A stretch of 64,000 nt of DNA from Micromonospora sp. NBC_01699 (GTDB lineage: Bacteria > Actinomycetota > Actinomycetes > Mycobacteriales > Micromonosporaceae). Positions 40,248 through 48,875 of this stretch are shown one piece after another. Made by a program: the position numbers and the translations under genes. The stretch covers positions 4,340,001-4,404,000 of the forward strand of contig NZ_CP109199.1 in the NCBI RefSeq assembly GCF_036250065.1, given 5' to 3'. The notes under the pieces are model-generated. The model did no database searches. It was not told the origin of the DNA and saw only the letters and a list, made by a program, of their open reading frames with translations. Position 1 is the stretch's first letter; each line of letters begins with the position of its first letter.

Positions 40248-40610
40248 TTGAACTCTCCGGACAGTGAGCTGGTCAAACGGGCGACGGCGACGCGGCTGGC
40301 CGCTCGGCGTGAGCGTCACCGGCGCCGTCCGGCGGTCGTACGGGCCCTGATCGACCTCGGCGGTGGCCTGCTTTCCCTGGTGGGCCTGGTGTTGCTGTGG
40401 GCTCCGGAGTTCGGCCTGCCACTGTTGTTGGCGGGCTTCGGGCTGCTGGCCCTGGAGTTCGACTGGGCGTTTCGCGCCCGAGCCTGGACCGAGTGGCGTG
40501 CCGCGCTGCTCCGTCGGCGGTTCGTGACGCAGCCACCCGCGGTACAGGCCGCCCTGCCGATCACGATGCTGGCAATCATCGGCATTGTGCTCTGGCGGGT
40601 ACTCTTCTGA
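40248..40610 (+). CDS. Small PGPGW-like transmembrane protein
   Basis: A 120-residue protein with two adjacent membrane helices (~37-52 and 56-70) and one near the C-terminus. The layout 'LLSLVGLVLLWAPEFGLPLLLAGFGLLALEFDWAFRAR' mirrors the PGPGW family (small actinobacterial membrane proteins), although the PGPGW motif itself is not exact (APEFG). TTG at 40248 is chosen because GCGGAGGA lies immediately upstream. Function unknown. Confidence 0.65.
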   Translation: MNSPDSELVKRATATRLAARRERHRRRPAVVRALIDLGGGLLSLVGLVLLWAPEFGLPLLLAGFGLLALEFDWAFRARAWTEWRAALLRRRFVTQPPAVQAALPITMLAIIGIVLWRVLF

Positions 40611-40720
40611 CGAGAATCAGTACGTGCCGAATGGTGCTGACCCGGTTCCGCCGATGAACGGAAACGGCATCCGACCGGCGGGCCCCATTTCGACCGGCCG
40701 CTTTCCTGGAATTGGGGCGG

Positions 40721-41038
40721 TCAGCCGGGCCTGCGGGTGCCGGTGACGCTACTGCGCGGCAGTCGGCCGGCGCGGGAGTGCCCGGTGAGGGTGTCGCCGA
40801 CCACGGTGACATCGAAGTCCAGGTTCAGCCGCATGGGCCGGGTGACCAACTGTCGCCAGGTGACCCGGCGGCCCTCGGCCGCCGCCTGCTCCTCGATGTC
40901 GGTCAGCGAGACGGTCTCGCCCGTGCTCTCGGCCAGGCCGCGCGGGCCCGCCACGGTGTCGGTGAAGGTGTAGACGACGGCGAGGGTGCCGACCGGCGTC
41001 CTCAGCCTCAGATCCCATGTCCCGACGATGGAGTTCAC
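40721..41038 (-). CDS. Small lipocalin-like hypothetical protein
   Basis: A 105-residue protein beginning 'NSIVGTWDLRLRTPVGTLAVVYTF' with alternating strands and 'LNLDFDVTVVGDTLTGHSRAG', a layout seen in small calycin-like proteins that may bind hydrophobic ligands. GTG at 41038 is used. It lies 53 bp downstream of the DJ-1-family gene on the opposite end of its transcript direction and may be co-transcribed with it. Confidence 0.65.
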   Translation of the reverse strand: MNSIVGTWDLRLRTPVGTLAVVYTFTDTVAGPRGLAESTGETVSLTDIEEQAAAEGRRVTWRQLVTRPMRLNLDFDVTVVGDTLTGHSRAGRLPRSSVTGTRRPG

Positions 41039-41091
41039 GAGTTCCTTCCGGATGCGACGGGTGATCGACTACGGGTGACCTGGCGGGCGAC

Positions 41092-41748
41092 TCAGACCGC
41101 GACCGGTTGCCGTCCGACGTTCCGCCAGACGGTGCCACGGCGCTCGTACTCGAAGAGGGCCTCGACGGCGTGGGCGACCCTCGGCCCGTACTCGCGTTCG
41201 AGGATGTGCAGTCCGAGGTCCAGCCCGGAGGTCACTCCCCCGGCGCTGATCAGGTCGCCGTCGTCGACGACCCGGGCCGGTACGGCGGACACGCCGGTTG
41301 CCTGTAGCACGTCCATGCCCTGCACATGGGTCACGGCATGGCGTCCCGTGATCAGGCCGGCCATCGCCAGGGCGAGCGAACCGCCGCACACGGCGGCCAC
41401 CGTCACCTCCGGGTTGTCCAGCGCCTGCCGGATCAACGGCACGGCCTCGGTGTCGCCGAAGCGGGCGAGCAGCACCGGGATCGTCTCGATCCCCTCGTCG
41501 GGATCACCGACGGTCGGTCCGCTGGCACCCGGCACCAGGACGTAACCGGGTCTGGCCGGGTCGAGCCGGGAGGTGGCGTCCAGCACCAGGCCACGGGTGC
41601 CGCTCACCACCGGACCGGGACCCTGCGCGCGGACGAGTTCCACGACCAGCTCACCACCCACCGCGTCACTGCCGGCCGCGAGCACCTCGAACGGCGCGAT
41701 CACGTCCAGCGGGTCGAAGCCGTCGAACAGAACGATCTGGGCGTACAT
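41092..41748 (-). CDS. DJ-1/PfpI family protein
   Basis: A 218-residue DJ-1/PfpI-fold protein: 'AQIVLFDGFDPLDVIAPFEVL' at the start, and the nucleophile elbow 'VAAVCGGSLALAMAGLI' with Cys at about residue 118, followed by 'RHAVTH'. Relatives include isonitrile hydratases. ATG at 41748 has GAGGAGT upstream. It is divergent from a GlxA-type regulator of the same fold family, a common pairing in which the regulator controls the enzyme. Confidence 0.85.
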   Translation of the reverse strand: MYAQIVLFDGFDPLDVIAPFEVLAAGSDAVGGELVVELVRAQGPGPVVSGTRGLVLDATSRLDPARPGYVLVPGASGPTVGDPDEGIETIPVLLARFGDTEAVPLIRQALDNPEVTVAAVCGGSLALAMAGLITGRHAVTHVQGMDVLQATGVSAVPARVVDDGDLISAGGVTSGLDLGLHILEREYGPRVAHAVEALFEYERRGTVWRNVGRQPVAV

Positions 41749-41939
41749 CGGGACTCCTCGAACTGGTGCGGATGGGTGTCGGTGCCCCGTCCATGTTCGG
41801 CAACCCGGGTCGACAACTCCACTGGCTCGAATGCCATCCTCCGGCTGAATTTTGCCAACCTGATCCGACCAGGTGTTGTCGCCATCCACACGCTGTCTCG
41901 CCGATCGCCGCGCGTACGGTCGGGCGCTAGGATTTTGCC

Positions 41940-42887
41940 GTGCACACCGTGGTCGTCCTCGCCCTGCCGGACACCATCGCGTTCGACCTGACCACGCCGA
42001 TCGAGGTGTTCGGCCGGGTGCGCCTGCCTGGCGGCCGACCCGGCTACCGGGTACAGGTCTGCGCGGACGAACCCACCGTCACCGCCGGACCGATTCGGCT
42101 GGCCACCGACCACGGGCTCGACGCGCTGACCCGCGCCGACACGATCGTCGTGCCCGGCCGCAACGACCCGTCGGCCGCGACCCCGGCAGCCGTCGCGGAC
42201 GCGCTGCGCGAGGCCGCCGCCGCCGGCACCCGGATCGCCTCCATCTGCGTCGGCGCCTTCACCCTCGCCGCGGCGGGTCTGCTCGACGGCCGGCGCGCCA
42301 CCACCCACTGGGCCGCGACCGACCGGTTCCGCGCCGCCTTCCCCGGCGTCGACCTCGACCCCGACGTGCTCTACGTCGACAGCGGTCAGATCGTGACGTC
42401 CGCCGGTGCCACCGCCGGGATCGACATGTGCCTGCACCTGGTCGGCCGGGACTACGGGGCCGCGGTCGCCGCCGACGCCTCCCGGCTGACCGTCGCACCG
42501 CTGCACCGCGACGGCGGGCAGGCGCAGTTCATCGTGCGCGCCGGCCCCGGTCCGACGGCACCCGCACTCGCCCACGTCCTCGAATGGATCGAGGAGAACT
42601 CGCACCGGGACATCGACCTCGGCGACCTGGCGGACCGGGCCGCCATGAGCATCCGTACGCTCAACCGCCGCTTCCACGAGGAGACCGGCCACACGCCCAT
42701 GCAGTGGCTCAACGGTGTGCGGATCCGCCGGGCCCGGGAACTGCTCGAAACGACCGACCACGGGATCGACCGGGTCGCCCGCCAGGTCGGCTTCACCTCG
42801 CCGACAAACTTCCGTACCCAGTTCAAACGCGTCAGCGGCGTCGCGCCTCGGGCGTACCGCGGCACTTTCCGGACCGACCGGCACTGA
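41940..42887 (+). CDS. GlxA-family transcriptional regulator (DJ-1 domain plus AraC HTH)
   Basis: A 315-residue regulator. Residues 1-~190 form a DJ-1/PfpI domain ('FDLTTPIEVFGRVRLP', 'IASICVGAFTLAAAGLLDGRRATTHW') and ~215-310 an AraC-type DNA-binding domain ('RTLNRRFHEETGHTPMQWLNG', 'VARQVGFTSPTNFRTQFKRV'). GTG at 41940. It is divergent from the DJ-1-family gene across a 191-bp promoter region and likely regulates it. Confidence 0.9.
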   Translation: MHTVVVLALPDTIAFDLTTPIEVFGRVRLPGGRPGYRVQVCADEPTVTAGPIRLATDHGLDALTRADTIVVPGRNDPSAATPAAVADALREAAAAGTRIASICVGAFTLAAAGLLDGRRATTHWAATDRFRAAFPGVDLDPDVLYVDSGQIVTSAGATAGIDMCLHLVGRDYGAAVAADASRLTVAPLHRDGGQAQFIVRAGPGPTAPALAHVLEWIEENSHRDIDLGDLADRAAMSIRTLNRRFHEETGHTPMQWLNGVRIRRARELLETTDHGIDRVARQVGFTSPTNFRTQFKRVSGVAPRAYRGTFRTDRH

Positions 42888-43016
42888 CGCCGGGCCGGCC
42901 GGTCCGGCCGGGAGCCGCTGGTCCGGGCCGGGTCCGTGCCATGATCGGGTACGGGTGGTCCGCGCCGCTTCGACGGCGGTCGTCAGCGGCGGGTGACGAT
43001 GGTGCGGGAGACGAGG

Positions 43017-43256
43017 ATGGCCGTTCGGGTCGCGGTGCTCGACGACTACCAGGACGTGGCGCGCGAGTTCGGCGGCTGGAACCGGCTCGGCGACCGGGTC
43101 GAGCTGACCGTCTTCACCGACCACGTGGACGACGCCGAGGTGCTCGTGCGGCGACTCGCCGACGCCGAGATCGTGGTCGCGATGCGGGAACGCCCGATCC
43201 GTGGGCCCGCCGATCGTCCGGTACGGCGGCGGCCTTGCCGCACCACCGATCGATAG
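43017..43256 (+). pseudogene. D-2-hydroxyacid dehydrogenase, 5' fragment
   Basis: Starts 'MAVRVAVLDDYQDVAREFGGWNRL', followed by 'VFTDHVDDAEVLVRRLADAEIVVAMRERP', the start of the D-2-hydroxyacid dehydrogenase N-terminal domain. After ~59 codons (about 43193) similarity ends, and the frame stops at 43256. A full enzyme has about 320 residues. The rest is replaced by the promoter of the P450 operon, so this is the remnant of a gene lost by deletion. Confidence 0.7.
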
Positions 43257-43257
43257 G

Positions 43258-43275
43258 TAACGTATCGAAGCGTTA
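43258..43275. promoter_or_regulatory. Inverted repeat TAACG-N8-CGTTA upstream of P450
   Basis: TAACG at 43258-43262 and CGTTA at 43271-43275 flank an 8-bp spacer, 31 bp before the P450 start. The spacing and location fit an operator for a TetR-like or similar dimeric regulator. No such regulator is adjacent. Confidence 0.4.
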
Positions 43276-43306
43276 TGAATACGGTGCGCAATCACCGGAG
43301 GTGTCG

Positions 43307-44527
43307 ATGACCGGCTCCACGACCACCGACCTGCCGTTGTTCCCTTTCTTCAACACCGCAAGCCCGTTCGCCCCGCTCACCGAGGCCGACCGCGCCACGA
43401 TCGACGACCCGCTCACCCCGGTCCAGCTACCCACCGGCCAGCGGGCCTGGCTGGTCACCCGGCACGCGGACGTACGCCAGGTGCTGCGCCATCCGGGATT
43501 CAGCGCCGACTTCGGCCGACCCAACTTCCCGATGCTGCGAGCGGTGTCGCTGGGAAGCGACGAGGACCGGCAGGGCGGCTTCATCCGGATGGACGGCGAG
43601 GAGCACAGCCGGCTGCGCCGCATGCTCACCGCCGAGTTCATGATCAAGAATATTCGCCGGATCGAGCCGCTCATCCAGGAGACCGTCGACCGGGCCCTCG
43701 ACGACATGTACGACGCGGGTCCCCCCGCCGACCTGGTGCACTCGTTCGCGCTGCCCGTACCGTCGATGGTGATCTGCCACCTGCTCGGGGTGCCGTACCA
43801 GGATCACGGGTTCTTCCAGGCGCGCAGTCACACCCTGCTGGACCAGAGCGCCTCGGCGGAAAGCGTCGCGACCGCCGCCCAGGAACTCCGTGACTACCTG
43901 CGCTCCCTGATCGAGGCGAAACAGCGGTCCACCGTGGACTCGGAGGACCTGCTGAGCCGCCTGGTCAACGAGCGGGTACGGACCGGCGAACTGACCGTCG
44001 GCGAACTGGTGGGGATGGCCCTGCTGCTGCTCATCGCCGGCCACGAGACCACCGCGAACATGATCGGCCTGAGTACGCTGCTGCTCCTGCAACATCCCGG
44101 CCACCTGGCCGCGCTGCGCGCCGACCCGACGCTCGCGCCCGGACTGGTCGAGGAACTGCTGCGTTACCTCACCATCGTGCGCAGCGGCCTGCCCAGACTG
44201 GCCACCGAGGACATCGAGGTCGGCGGTCACCTGGTCAGGGCCGGCGAGGGTGTGATCGCGCTGCTCTCCCTCGCCAACCGGGACGACGCCGTGTTCGGCG
44301 ACCCCGAGGACTTCGTCCTCGACCGGCAGGCGCACCAGCACATCGCGTTCGGCTTCGGCGTACACCAGTGCATCGGTCAGCCACTCGCCCGCGCCGAGCT
44401 GCGGATCGCGCTGGTCGAACTCGCCCGACGGTTCCCCGACCTGCGTGCCAACGCCGCGCTGGCCGACATACCCGGCCGGACCACCTCGGTCGTGTACGGG
44501 CTCACCGAACTTCCGGTCACCTGGTGA
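43307..44527 (+). CDS. Cytochrome P450
   Basis: A 406-residue soluble bacterial P450: I-helix 'LLLLIAGHETTANMIG' (~245), ExxR within 'VEELLRYL' (~285), and the heme loop 'HIAFGFGVHQCIGQPLARAE' with the ligand Cys (~354). ATG at 43307 follows CCGGAGG. The stop overlaps the ferredoxin start by 4 bp, giving a ready electron partner. It likely hydroxylates a small hydrophobic substrate. Lack of neighbours that make such a substrate leaves its pathway open. Confidence 0.93.
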   Translation: MTGSTTTDLPLFPFFNTASPFAPLTEADRATIDDPLTPVQLPTGQRAWLVTRHADVRQVLRHPGFSADFGRPNFPMLRAVSLGSDEDRQGGFIRMDGEEHSRLRRMLTAEFMIKNIRRIEPLIQETVDRALDDMYDAGPPADLVHSFALPVPSMVICHLLGVPYQDHGFFQARSHTLLDQSASAESVATAAQELRDYLRSLIEAKQRSTVDSEDLLSRLVNERVRTGELTVGELVGMALLLLIAGHETTANMIGLSTLLLLQHPGHLAALRADPTLAPGLVEELLRYLTIVRSGLPRLATEDIEVGGHLVRAGEGVIALLSLANRDDAVFGDPEDFVLDRQAHQHIAFGFGVHQCIGQPLARAELRIALVELARRFPDLRANAALADIPGRTTSVVYGLTELPVTW

Positions 44528-44736
44528 GCGGCGGCCAGCCGGTGCGGATCACGGTCGACCGGGACCGCTGCTGCGGCTCGGGCAACTGCGTGGTGACGGT
44601 GCCCGAGGTCTTCGACCAGGACGACGCCGAGGGGCTGGTTGTCCTGCACCAGCCCGAGCCCCCACCCGAGTACGCCGACCGACTGCGGGAGGCCGTCGAC
44701 CTCTGCCCGGCCGGGGCGATCCGGCTGGACGAGTGA
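44524..44736 (+). CDS. Ferredoxin, probably [3Fe-4S]
   Basis: A 70-residue ferredoxin with 'VDRDRCCGSGNCVVTVPEVF' and the late 'AVDLCPAGAI', the pattern of actinobacterial single-cluster P450 ferredoxins. GTG at 44524 overlaps the P450 stop (GTGA), so it is the dedicated electron donor. A ferredoxin reductase is not nearby. A hairpin follows directly. Confidence 0.92.
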   Translation: MSGGQPVRITVDRDRCCGSGNCVVTVPEVFDQDDAEGLVVLHQPEPPPEYADRLREAVDLCPAGAIRLDE

Positions 44737-44741
44737 CCCCG

Positions 44742-44786
44742 GCCGCTGTCGACGGCGGCGACGTCCCGGCCGCCGTCGACAGCGGC
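44742..44786. terminator. 18-bp perfect hairpin between convergent genes
   Basis: GCCGCTGTCGACGGCGGC at 44742-44759 pairs perfectly with 44769-44786 around a 9-nt loop. It sits 5 bp after the ferredoxin stop and 42 bp from the end of the MFS gene, a likely bidirectional terminator. Confidence 0.8.
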
Positions 44787-44828
44787 GATGTCCCGGCCAT
44801 GCCCCTGGGCCGGGCCGGAGCACCGACG

Positions 44829-46103
44829 TCACGAGGGCGCCGACGCCGGTTCCGGCGTGACGACCACCGGTGACCGCTCGTCGGCGTGTGCGATCCGGGT
44901 CAGCTCACGCCACAGCGCGACCACGAAGATCGCCGAGCCGGCGAAGGCGAACCAGAAGGGTGCGGTCACGCCGTAGTGGGCGGCCAGCGTGCCGCCGATG
45001 GCCGAGCCCACGACCAGGCCACCGAAGACGCTGATGGTGTTGATGCTGTTCACCCGCCCCTGCAAATGCAGCGGGACGGCCCGCTGCCGCACCGTGAGGG
45101 AGGTGGTGTGCCAGACGAACGCGTGCGCGCCGAAGACAAAGAAGATCAGGGAGGCCAGCCACCACACGGTGGTGAGGGCGAGGGCGAGGTGGGTGAGGGT
45201 CTCGATGACCAGTCCGACCCGCATCACGTTACCCAGGCTCACCCGTCGGGTGATCCATCCGTACAGGGCCGTTCCCAGCAGGCCACCGACCGCCGAGACG
45301 GTGGCGATCAGGCCGAACCCGATGGCGCCCAGACCCAGTCGTTGCCCGGCGTAGAGCACCAGGACCGACCAGGCCGCACCATAGGTGACGTTGAAGATCA
45401 AAATCGTCAGACACAGCGTACGGATGGCCGGATGGCGCACGGTCCAGCGGAAACCCTCGACCATCTCCCGCCACACGCCCGTCGGCGCACCTGCCGCTTC
45501 CTGTCCCGCGACCGGCAGCACGACCCTCGACACCAGCAGTGCACCGGCGGCGGCCAGGACCGCCTCGGTCACGAACGGCCAGGCCGAGCCGGCCGCGAAC
45601 AGGGCCGCCCCGATCGGCGGGCCGGCGAGCTGGTTGAGCGTGATGAAACCGGTCTGCAACCGTACGTTGGCCAGCCCCAGGTCGTCGCGGGACACCAGCG
45701 TCGGCGTCAGCGTCGTCGACGTGTTGTCGGCGAACACCTCGGCGGTGGCCAGCACTCCCAGCACCACCAGCACCCCGACCACCGACGCCCGATCCGTCAG
45801 CATGGTGACGACCAGGACGACCAGCACCAGCACCCGGACCGCGTTGGCGACGATCACGATCCGGCGCCGGTCGTGCCGGTCGGACAGCACGCCGGCGTAC
45901 AGGCCGAACAGCAGCGGCGGCGCCCACCGCAGCAGCGCCGCCAGCGACACCAGGAACGCGTTGTCGGTCAGCGATGCCACCAGCAGCGGCCCGGCCGCGA
46001 CCGCCACGCCGTCACCGAGGTTCGTTGCCCAGGACGAGGCGAGCAACCAGCGGTAGCCCGTTCCCAACCGCGCCGGTACGACCGTCTCCAGCACCTTGTT
46101 CAC
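44829..46103 (-). CDS. MFS exporter (MFS_3/enterobactin-exporter-like)
   Basis: A 424-residue permease with about 12 hydrophobic segments. The loop 'GLYAGVLSDRHDRRRIVI' (~75) is the conserved MFS A-like motif, and 'GWITRRVSLGNVMRVGL' marks the second half. Relatives export siderophores or drugs. It is convergent with the P450-ferredoxin operon; a functional link is possible but not shown. Confidence 0.87.
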   Translation of the reverse strand: MNKVLETVVPARLGTGYRWLLASSWATNLGDGVAVAAGPLLVASLTDNAFLVSLAALLRWAPPLLFGLYAGVLSDRHDRRRIVIVANAVRVLVLVVLVVTMLTDRASVVGVLVVLGVLATAEVFADNTSTTLTPTLVSRDDLGLANVRLQTGFITLNQLAGPPIGAALFAAGSAWPFVTEAVLAAAGALLVSRVVLPVAGQEAAGAPTGVWREMVEGFRWTVRHPAIRTLCLTILIFNVTYGAAWSVLVLYAGQRLGLGAIGFGLIATVSAVGGLLGTALYGWITRRVSLGNVMRVGLVIETLTHLALALTTVWWLASLIFFVFGAHAFVWHTTSLTVRQRAVPLHLQGRVNSINTISVFGGLVVGSAIGGTLAAHYGVTAPFWFAFAGSAIFVVALWRELTRIAHADERSPVVVTPEPASAPS

Positions 46104-46202
46104 AAGGTCAGCACCCTACGTCCGTGATCGCCCGACGGTATACCCATATTCCCGCCTCCGGTGCTGCCGGCCCGCGGCCGGAGGCGGGACGCCGGGCCGG
46201 GG

Positions 46203-47036
46203 TCAGGCCAGCTGGTCGCCGATGACCGACAGCAATCGCAGCTTCCGGTGGCTCTCGGTGCCCGGTACGGCGGTGTAGACCACCAGGAGCTGGGACTGGT
46301 CCGGGTCGACCAGGGTCTGGCAGTGCAACTCGATCAGGCCGAGTTGCGGGTGCTGGACGCGCTTGGGCGCGCAGTAGGGTCCGGCCACCGGATGGGCGCG
46401 CCACAGCTCGGCGAACTCCGGGCTGACCGGGAGCAGTGCGTCGACGATCGCGACGGCGCGGGAACCCGTGCCGTCACGGGTGTACGCGGCGTGCAGGTTG
46501 GCGACCATGAGTCGGCTCTGCTCCGCCTGGTCCTCTTCGGGGTGGATCGACCGTGACGTCGGGTCGGTGAACCAGCGGTAGTGCTTGCTGCGCGCGAGGC
46601 CGGTGAAGGCGGCCTCGTCGCCGAGCAGGGCGACGGAGAGGCGGGTCTGCCTCAGCGTCTCGCCGAGATGGCTGACCACCTGGGCGGCGGCGTCCTCAAG
46701 CCCGTCGAAGATGCGCATCATGCCGGGATTGATGTGTTCCGCGCGTACGGTCCGTCGCGGGCTGGCGTAGCCGGCCAACTGGAACAGGTGATCGCGCTCC
46801 TCCAGGGAGAGCCTCAGCCCCCGAGCGAGGGCGGCCAGCATCTGCTCCGACGGGTGGGGGCCGCGCTGCTGCTCCAACCGGCTGTAGTAGTCGATCGACA
46901 TGTCGGACAGGACCGCTACCTCCTCCCGGCGCAGCCCGCCGGTACGCCGACGCGGCCCGCGCGGCAGTCCCACATCCTCCGGTTGCAGCGCCTCCCGCCG
47001 CGTACGCAGGAAGTCGGCGAGTCGGGCTCGGTCCAC
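46203..47036 (-). CDS. XRE/MmyB-type transcriptional regulator
   Basis: A 277-residue regulator starting with GTG at 47036 (GAGGAGG upstream). The N-terminus is an XRE helix-turn-helix ('LADFLRTRREALQPEDVG', 'RRTGGLRREEVAVLSDMSIDYYSRLEQQRG'), followed by the MmyB-like ligand domain (~110-270), which in known structures has a PAS-like fold and binds fatty acids. It is divergent from an aldehyde dehydrogenase gene, a common arrangement in actinomycetes where the regulator represses its neighbour. Confidence 0.88.
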   Translation of the reverse strand: MDRARLADFLRTRREALQPEDVGLPRGPRRRTGGLRREEVAVLSDMSIDYYSRLEQQRGPHPSEQMLAALARGLRLSLEERDHLFQLAGYASPRRTVRAEHINPGMMRIFDGLEDAAAQVVSHLGETLRQTRLSVALLGDEAAFTGLARSKHYRWFTDPTSRSIHPEEDQAEQSRLMVANLHAAYTRDGTGSRAVAIVDALLPVSPEFAELWRAHPVAGPYCAPKRVQHPQLGLIELHCQTLVDPDQSQLLVVYTAVPGTESHRKLRLLSVIGDQLA

Positions 47037-47257
47037 GGTTGCCTCCTCGCGCTGTTCGCGGGCCCGCCGAGCCCGTCGAGCACTCCCGCCGAGCCCGCCG
47101 GTCAGGAGGCCGGCCGGCCCACACTCCCGCACAACGAACCGGGGTGTCCCGGTGTTCCGGTCGAGGTTCGCACCACCCGCCGGCCGGATCCATGTACCGC
47201 GAATACCCGGATCCGGAGCACATGGTCGCCGCCGGGTGACGGTGCCACGGTCGGTTC

Positions 47258-48682
47258 ATGAACACAGCCACCTTCCCCGTACCCGCCCACTGGATCGGCG
47301 GCGAGGCCGTCGCCGGATCCGCCGAGACCACCACGGTGGTGAACCCGGCGACCGGCAGGGTCGTCACCGACGTACCGGCCGGCACCGCCGCCGACGTCGA
47401 CCGTGCGGTCGCCGCCGCACGGGCCGCCCTTCCGGCCTGGGCCGCGACCGCCCCGGCCGAGCGGGCCGCCGTGGTGCGGCGCATCGCCGCCGGCCTGCAA
47501 ACCCGCGCCGAGGAGATCGCCGCCGCGATCACCGCCGAGATGGGTTCGCCGATCACCATGTCCCGCACCGCCCAGGTCGGCTTCCCGGTCGCGGTGGCGG
47601 AGTCGGTCGCCGCGCTCGCCACCGGCTTCGAGTGGACCGAGGAGGTCGGGAACTCGCTGATCGTCCGCGAACCGATAGGCGTCGTCGGGGCGATCACGCC
47701 GTGGAACTTCCCGCTCCAGCAGATCGTCTCGAAGCTGGCGCCCGCGCTGGTGGCGGGTAACACCATGGTCTTCAAACCGTCCGAGGTAGCGCCGCTGACG
47801 GCGCGGATCCTCGCCGAGGTCAGCCGCGACGCGGGCCTGCCGGCCGGGGTCTTCAACATCGTGTACGGCACCGGCCCGGTGGTCGGCGAGGCGATCTCGG
47901 CCCATCCGGACATCGACATGGTGTCCTTCACCGGCTCGACCCGGGCCGGCCGGCGGATCTCCGTGGTCGCGTCGGAAACGGTCAAACGGGTCGCGCTCGA
48001 ACTCGGCGGCAAGGGGGCGAACATCATCCTGGACGACGCCGACCTGGCGCGAGCGGTCGAGACGGGCGTGATGATGGCCTTCTCCAACGGCGGCCAGGTC
48101 TGCGGTGCCTGGCCACGGATGCTGGTCCCGGCGTCCCGGCACGACGAGATCGTCGAGCTGGCGGTCGCCGCCGCCGCGCAATATCCGGTCGGGGATCCGC
48201 TGGACGAGACGACCCGGATCGGCCCGATGTCCTCGGAGGCACACCGACGGAAGGTCGACGGCTACATCGAACGTGGGATCGCCGACGGCGCCACCCTCGT
48301 CTTCGGTGGTCCGGGGCGACCCGAGGGGCTGTCGGAGGGCGCCTACGTCCGACCGACGATCTTCGCGAACGTCGACCCGGACTCCGCCATCGCCCAGGAG
48401 GAGATCTTCGGCCCGGTGCTCACGATCATCCCGTACGCGGACGAGGACCGGGCCGTGGAGATCGCCAACAGCACGGTGTACGGCCTCACCTCGGGTGTGT
48501 TCGGCGAGCGCGGGCACGCCCTGGCGATCGCCAGGCGGCTCCGTACGGGCCAGGTCGACGTCAACGGCGCCCAGTGGAACCCGCTCGCCCCGTTCGGGGG
48601 TTACAAGCAGTCCGGCAACGGTCGGGAGTTCGGCCGGCAGGGTCTTGAGGAGTTCCTGGAGACCAAGTCCATCCAACTGTGA
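47258..48682 (+). CDS. NAD(P)-dependent aldehyde dehydrogenase
   Basis: A 474-residue ALDH: 'ITPWNFPLQQIVSKLAPAL' (~147), 'FTGSTRAGRRIS' (~228), the general base in 'ALELGGKGANII' (~249) and catalytic Cys in 'NGGQVCGAWPRMLVP' (~283), 'EEIFGPVLTI' (~383). All key residues are present. ATG at 47258. It is divergent from the MmyB-like regulator, which probably controls it. Substrate unknown; a broad aliphatic aldehyde range is usual. Confidence 0.93.
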   Translation: MNTATFPVPAHWIGGEAVAGSAETTTVVNPATGRVVTDVPAGTAADVDRAVAAARAALPAWAATAPAERAAVVRRIAAGLQTRAEEIAAAITAEMGSPITMSRTAQVGFPVAVAESVAALATGFEWTEEVGNSLIVREPIGVVGAITPWNFPLQQIVSKLAPALVAGNTMVFKPSEVAPLTARILAEVSRDAGLPAGVFNIVYGTGPVVGEAISAHPDIDMVSFTGSTRAGRRISVVASETVKRVALELGGKGANIILDDADLARAVETGVMMAFSNGGQVCGAWPRMLVPASRHDEIVELAVAAAAQYPVGDPLDETTRIGPMSSEAHRRKVDGYIERGIADGATLVFGGPGRPEGLSEGAYVRPTIFANVDPDSAIAQEEIFGPVLTIIPYADEDRAVEIANSTVYGLTSGVFGERGHALAIARRLRTGQVDVNGAQWNPLAPFGGYKQSGNGREFGRQGLEEFLETKSIQL

Positions 48683-48693
48683 CCACGCCGGTC

Positions 48694-48726
48694 GGGGCCA
48701 CCGCGCCGTCGCCGCGCGGTGGTCCC
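48694..48726. terminator. Hairpin downstream of aldehyde dehydrogenase
   Basis: GGGGCCACCGCG at 48694-48705 pairs with CGCGGTGGTCCC at 48715-48726 (one G-U pair) over a 9-nt loop, 11 bp after the stop codon. Confidence 0.65.
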
Positions 48727-48875
48727 GGAGACGCAGGGCCGCCCTCGGGCGCCGAGGTTGGGTGATCTTGCGAAGTTCGGTAACGAGTCCGTTTCCTCGA
48801 CAGAGATCATTTGGAACAGGGAATCCATAGTGTCCGCTCGCGCTGCCTCCACAGCGCGAGAAGGAGAAACCAGAC

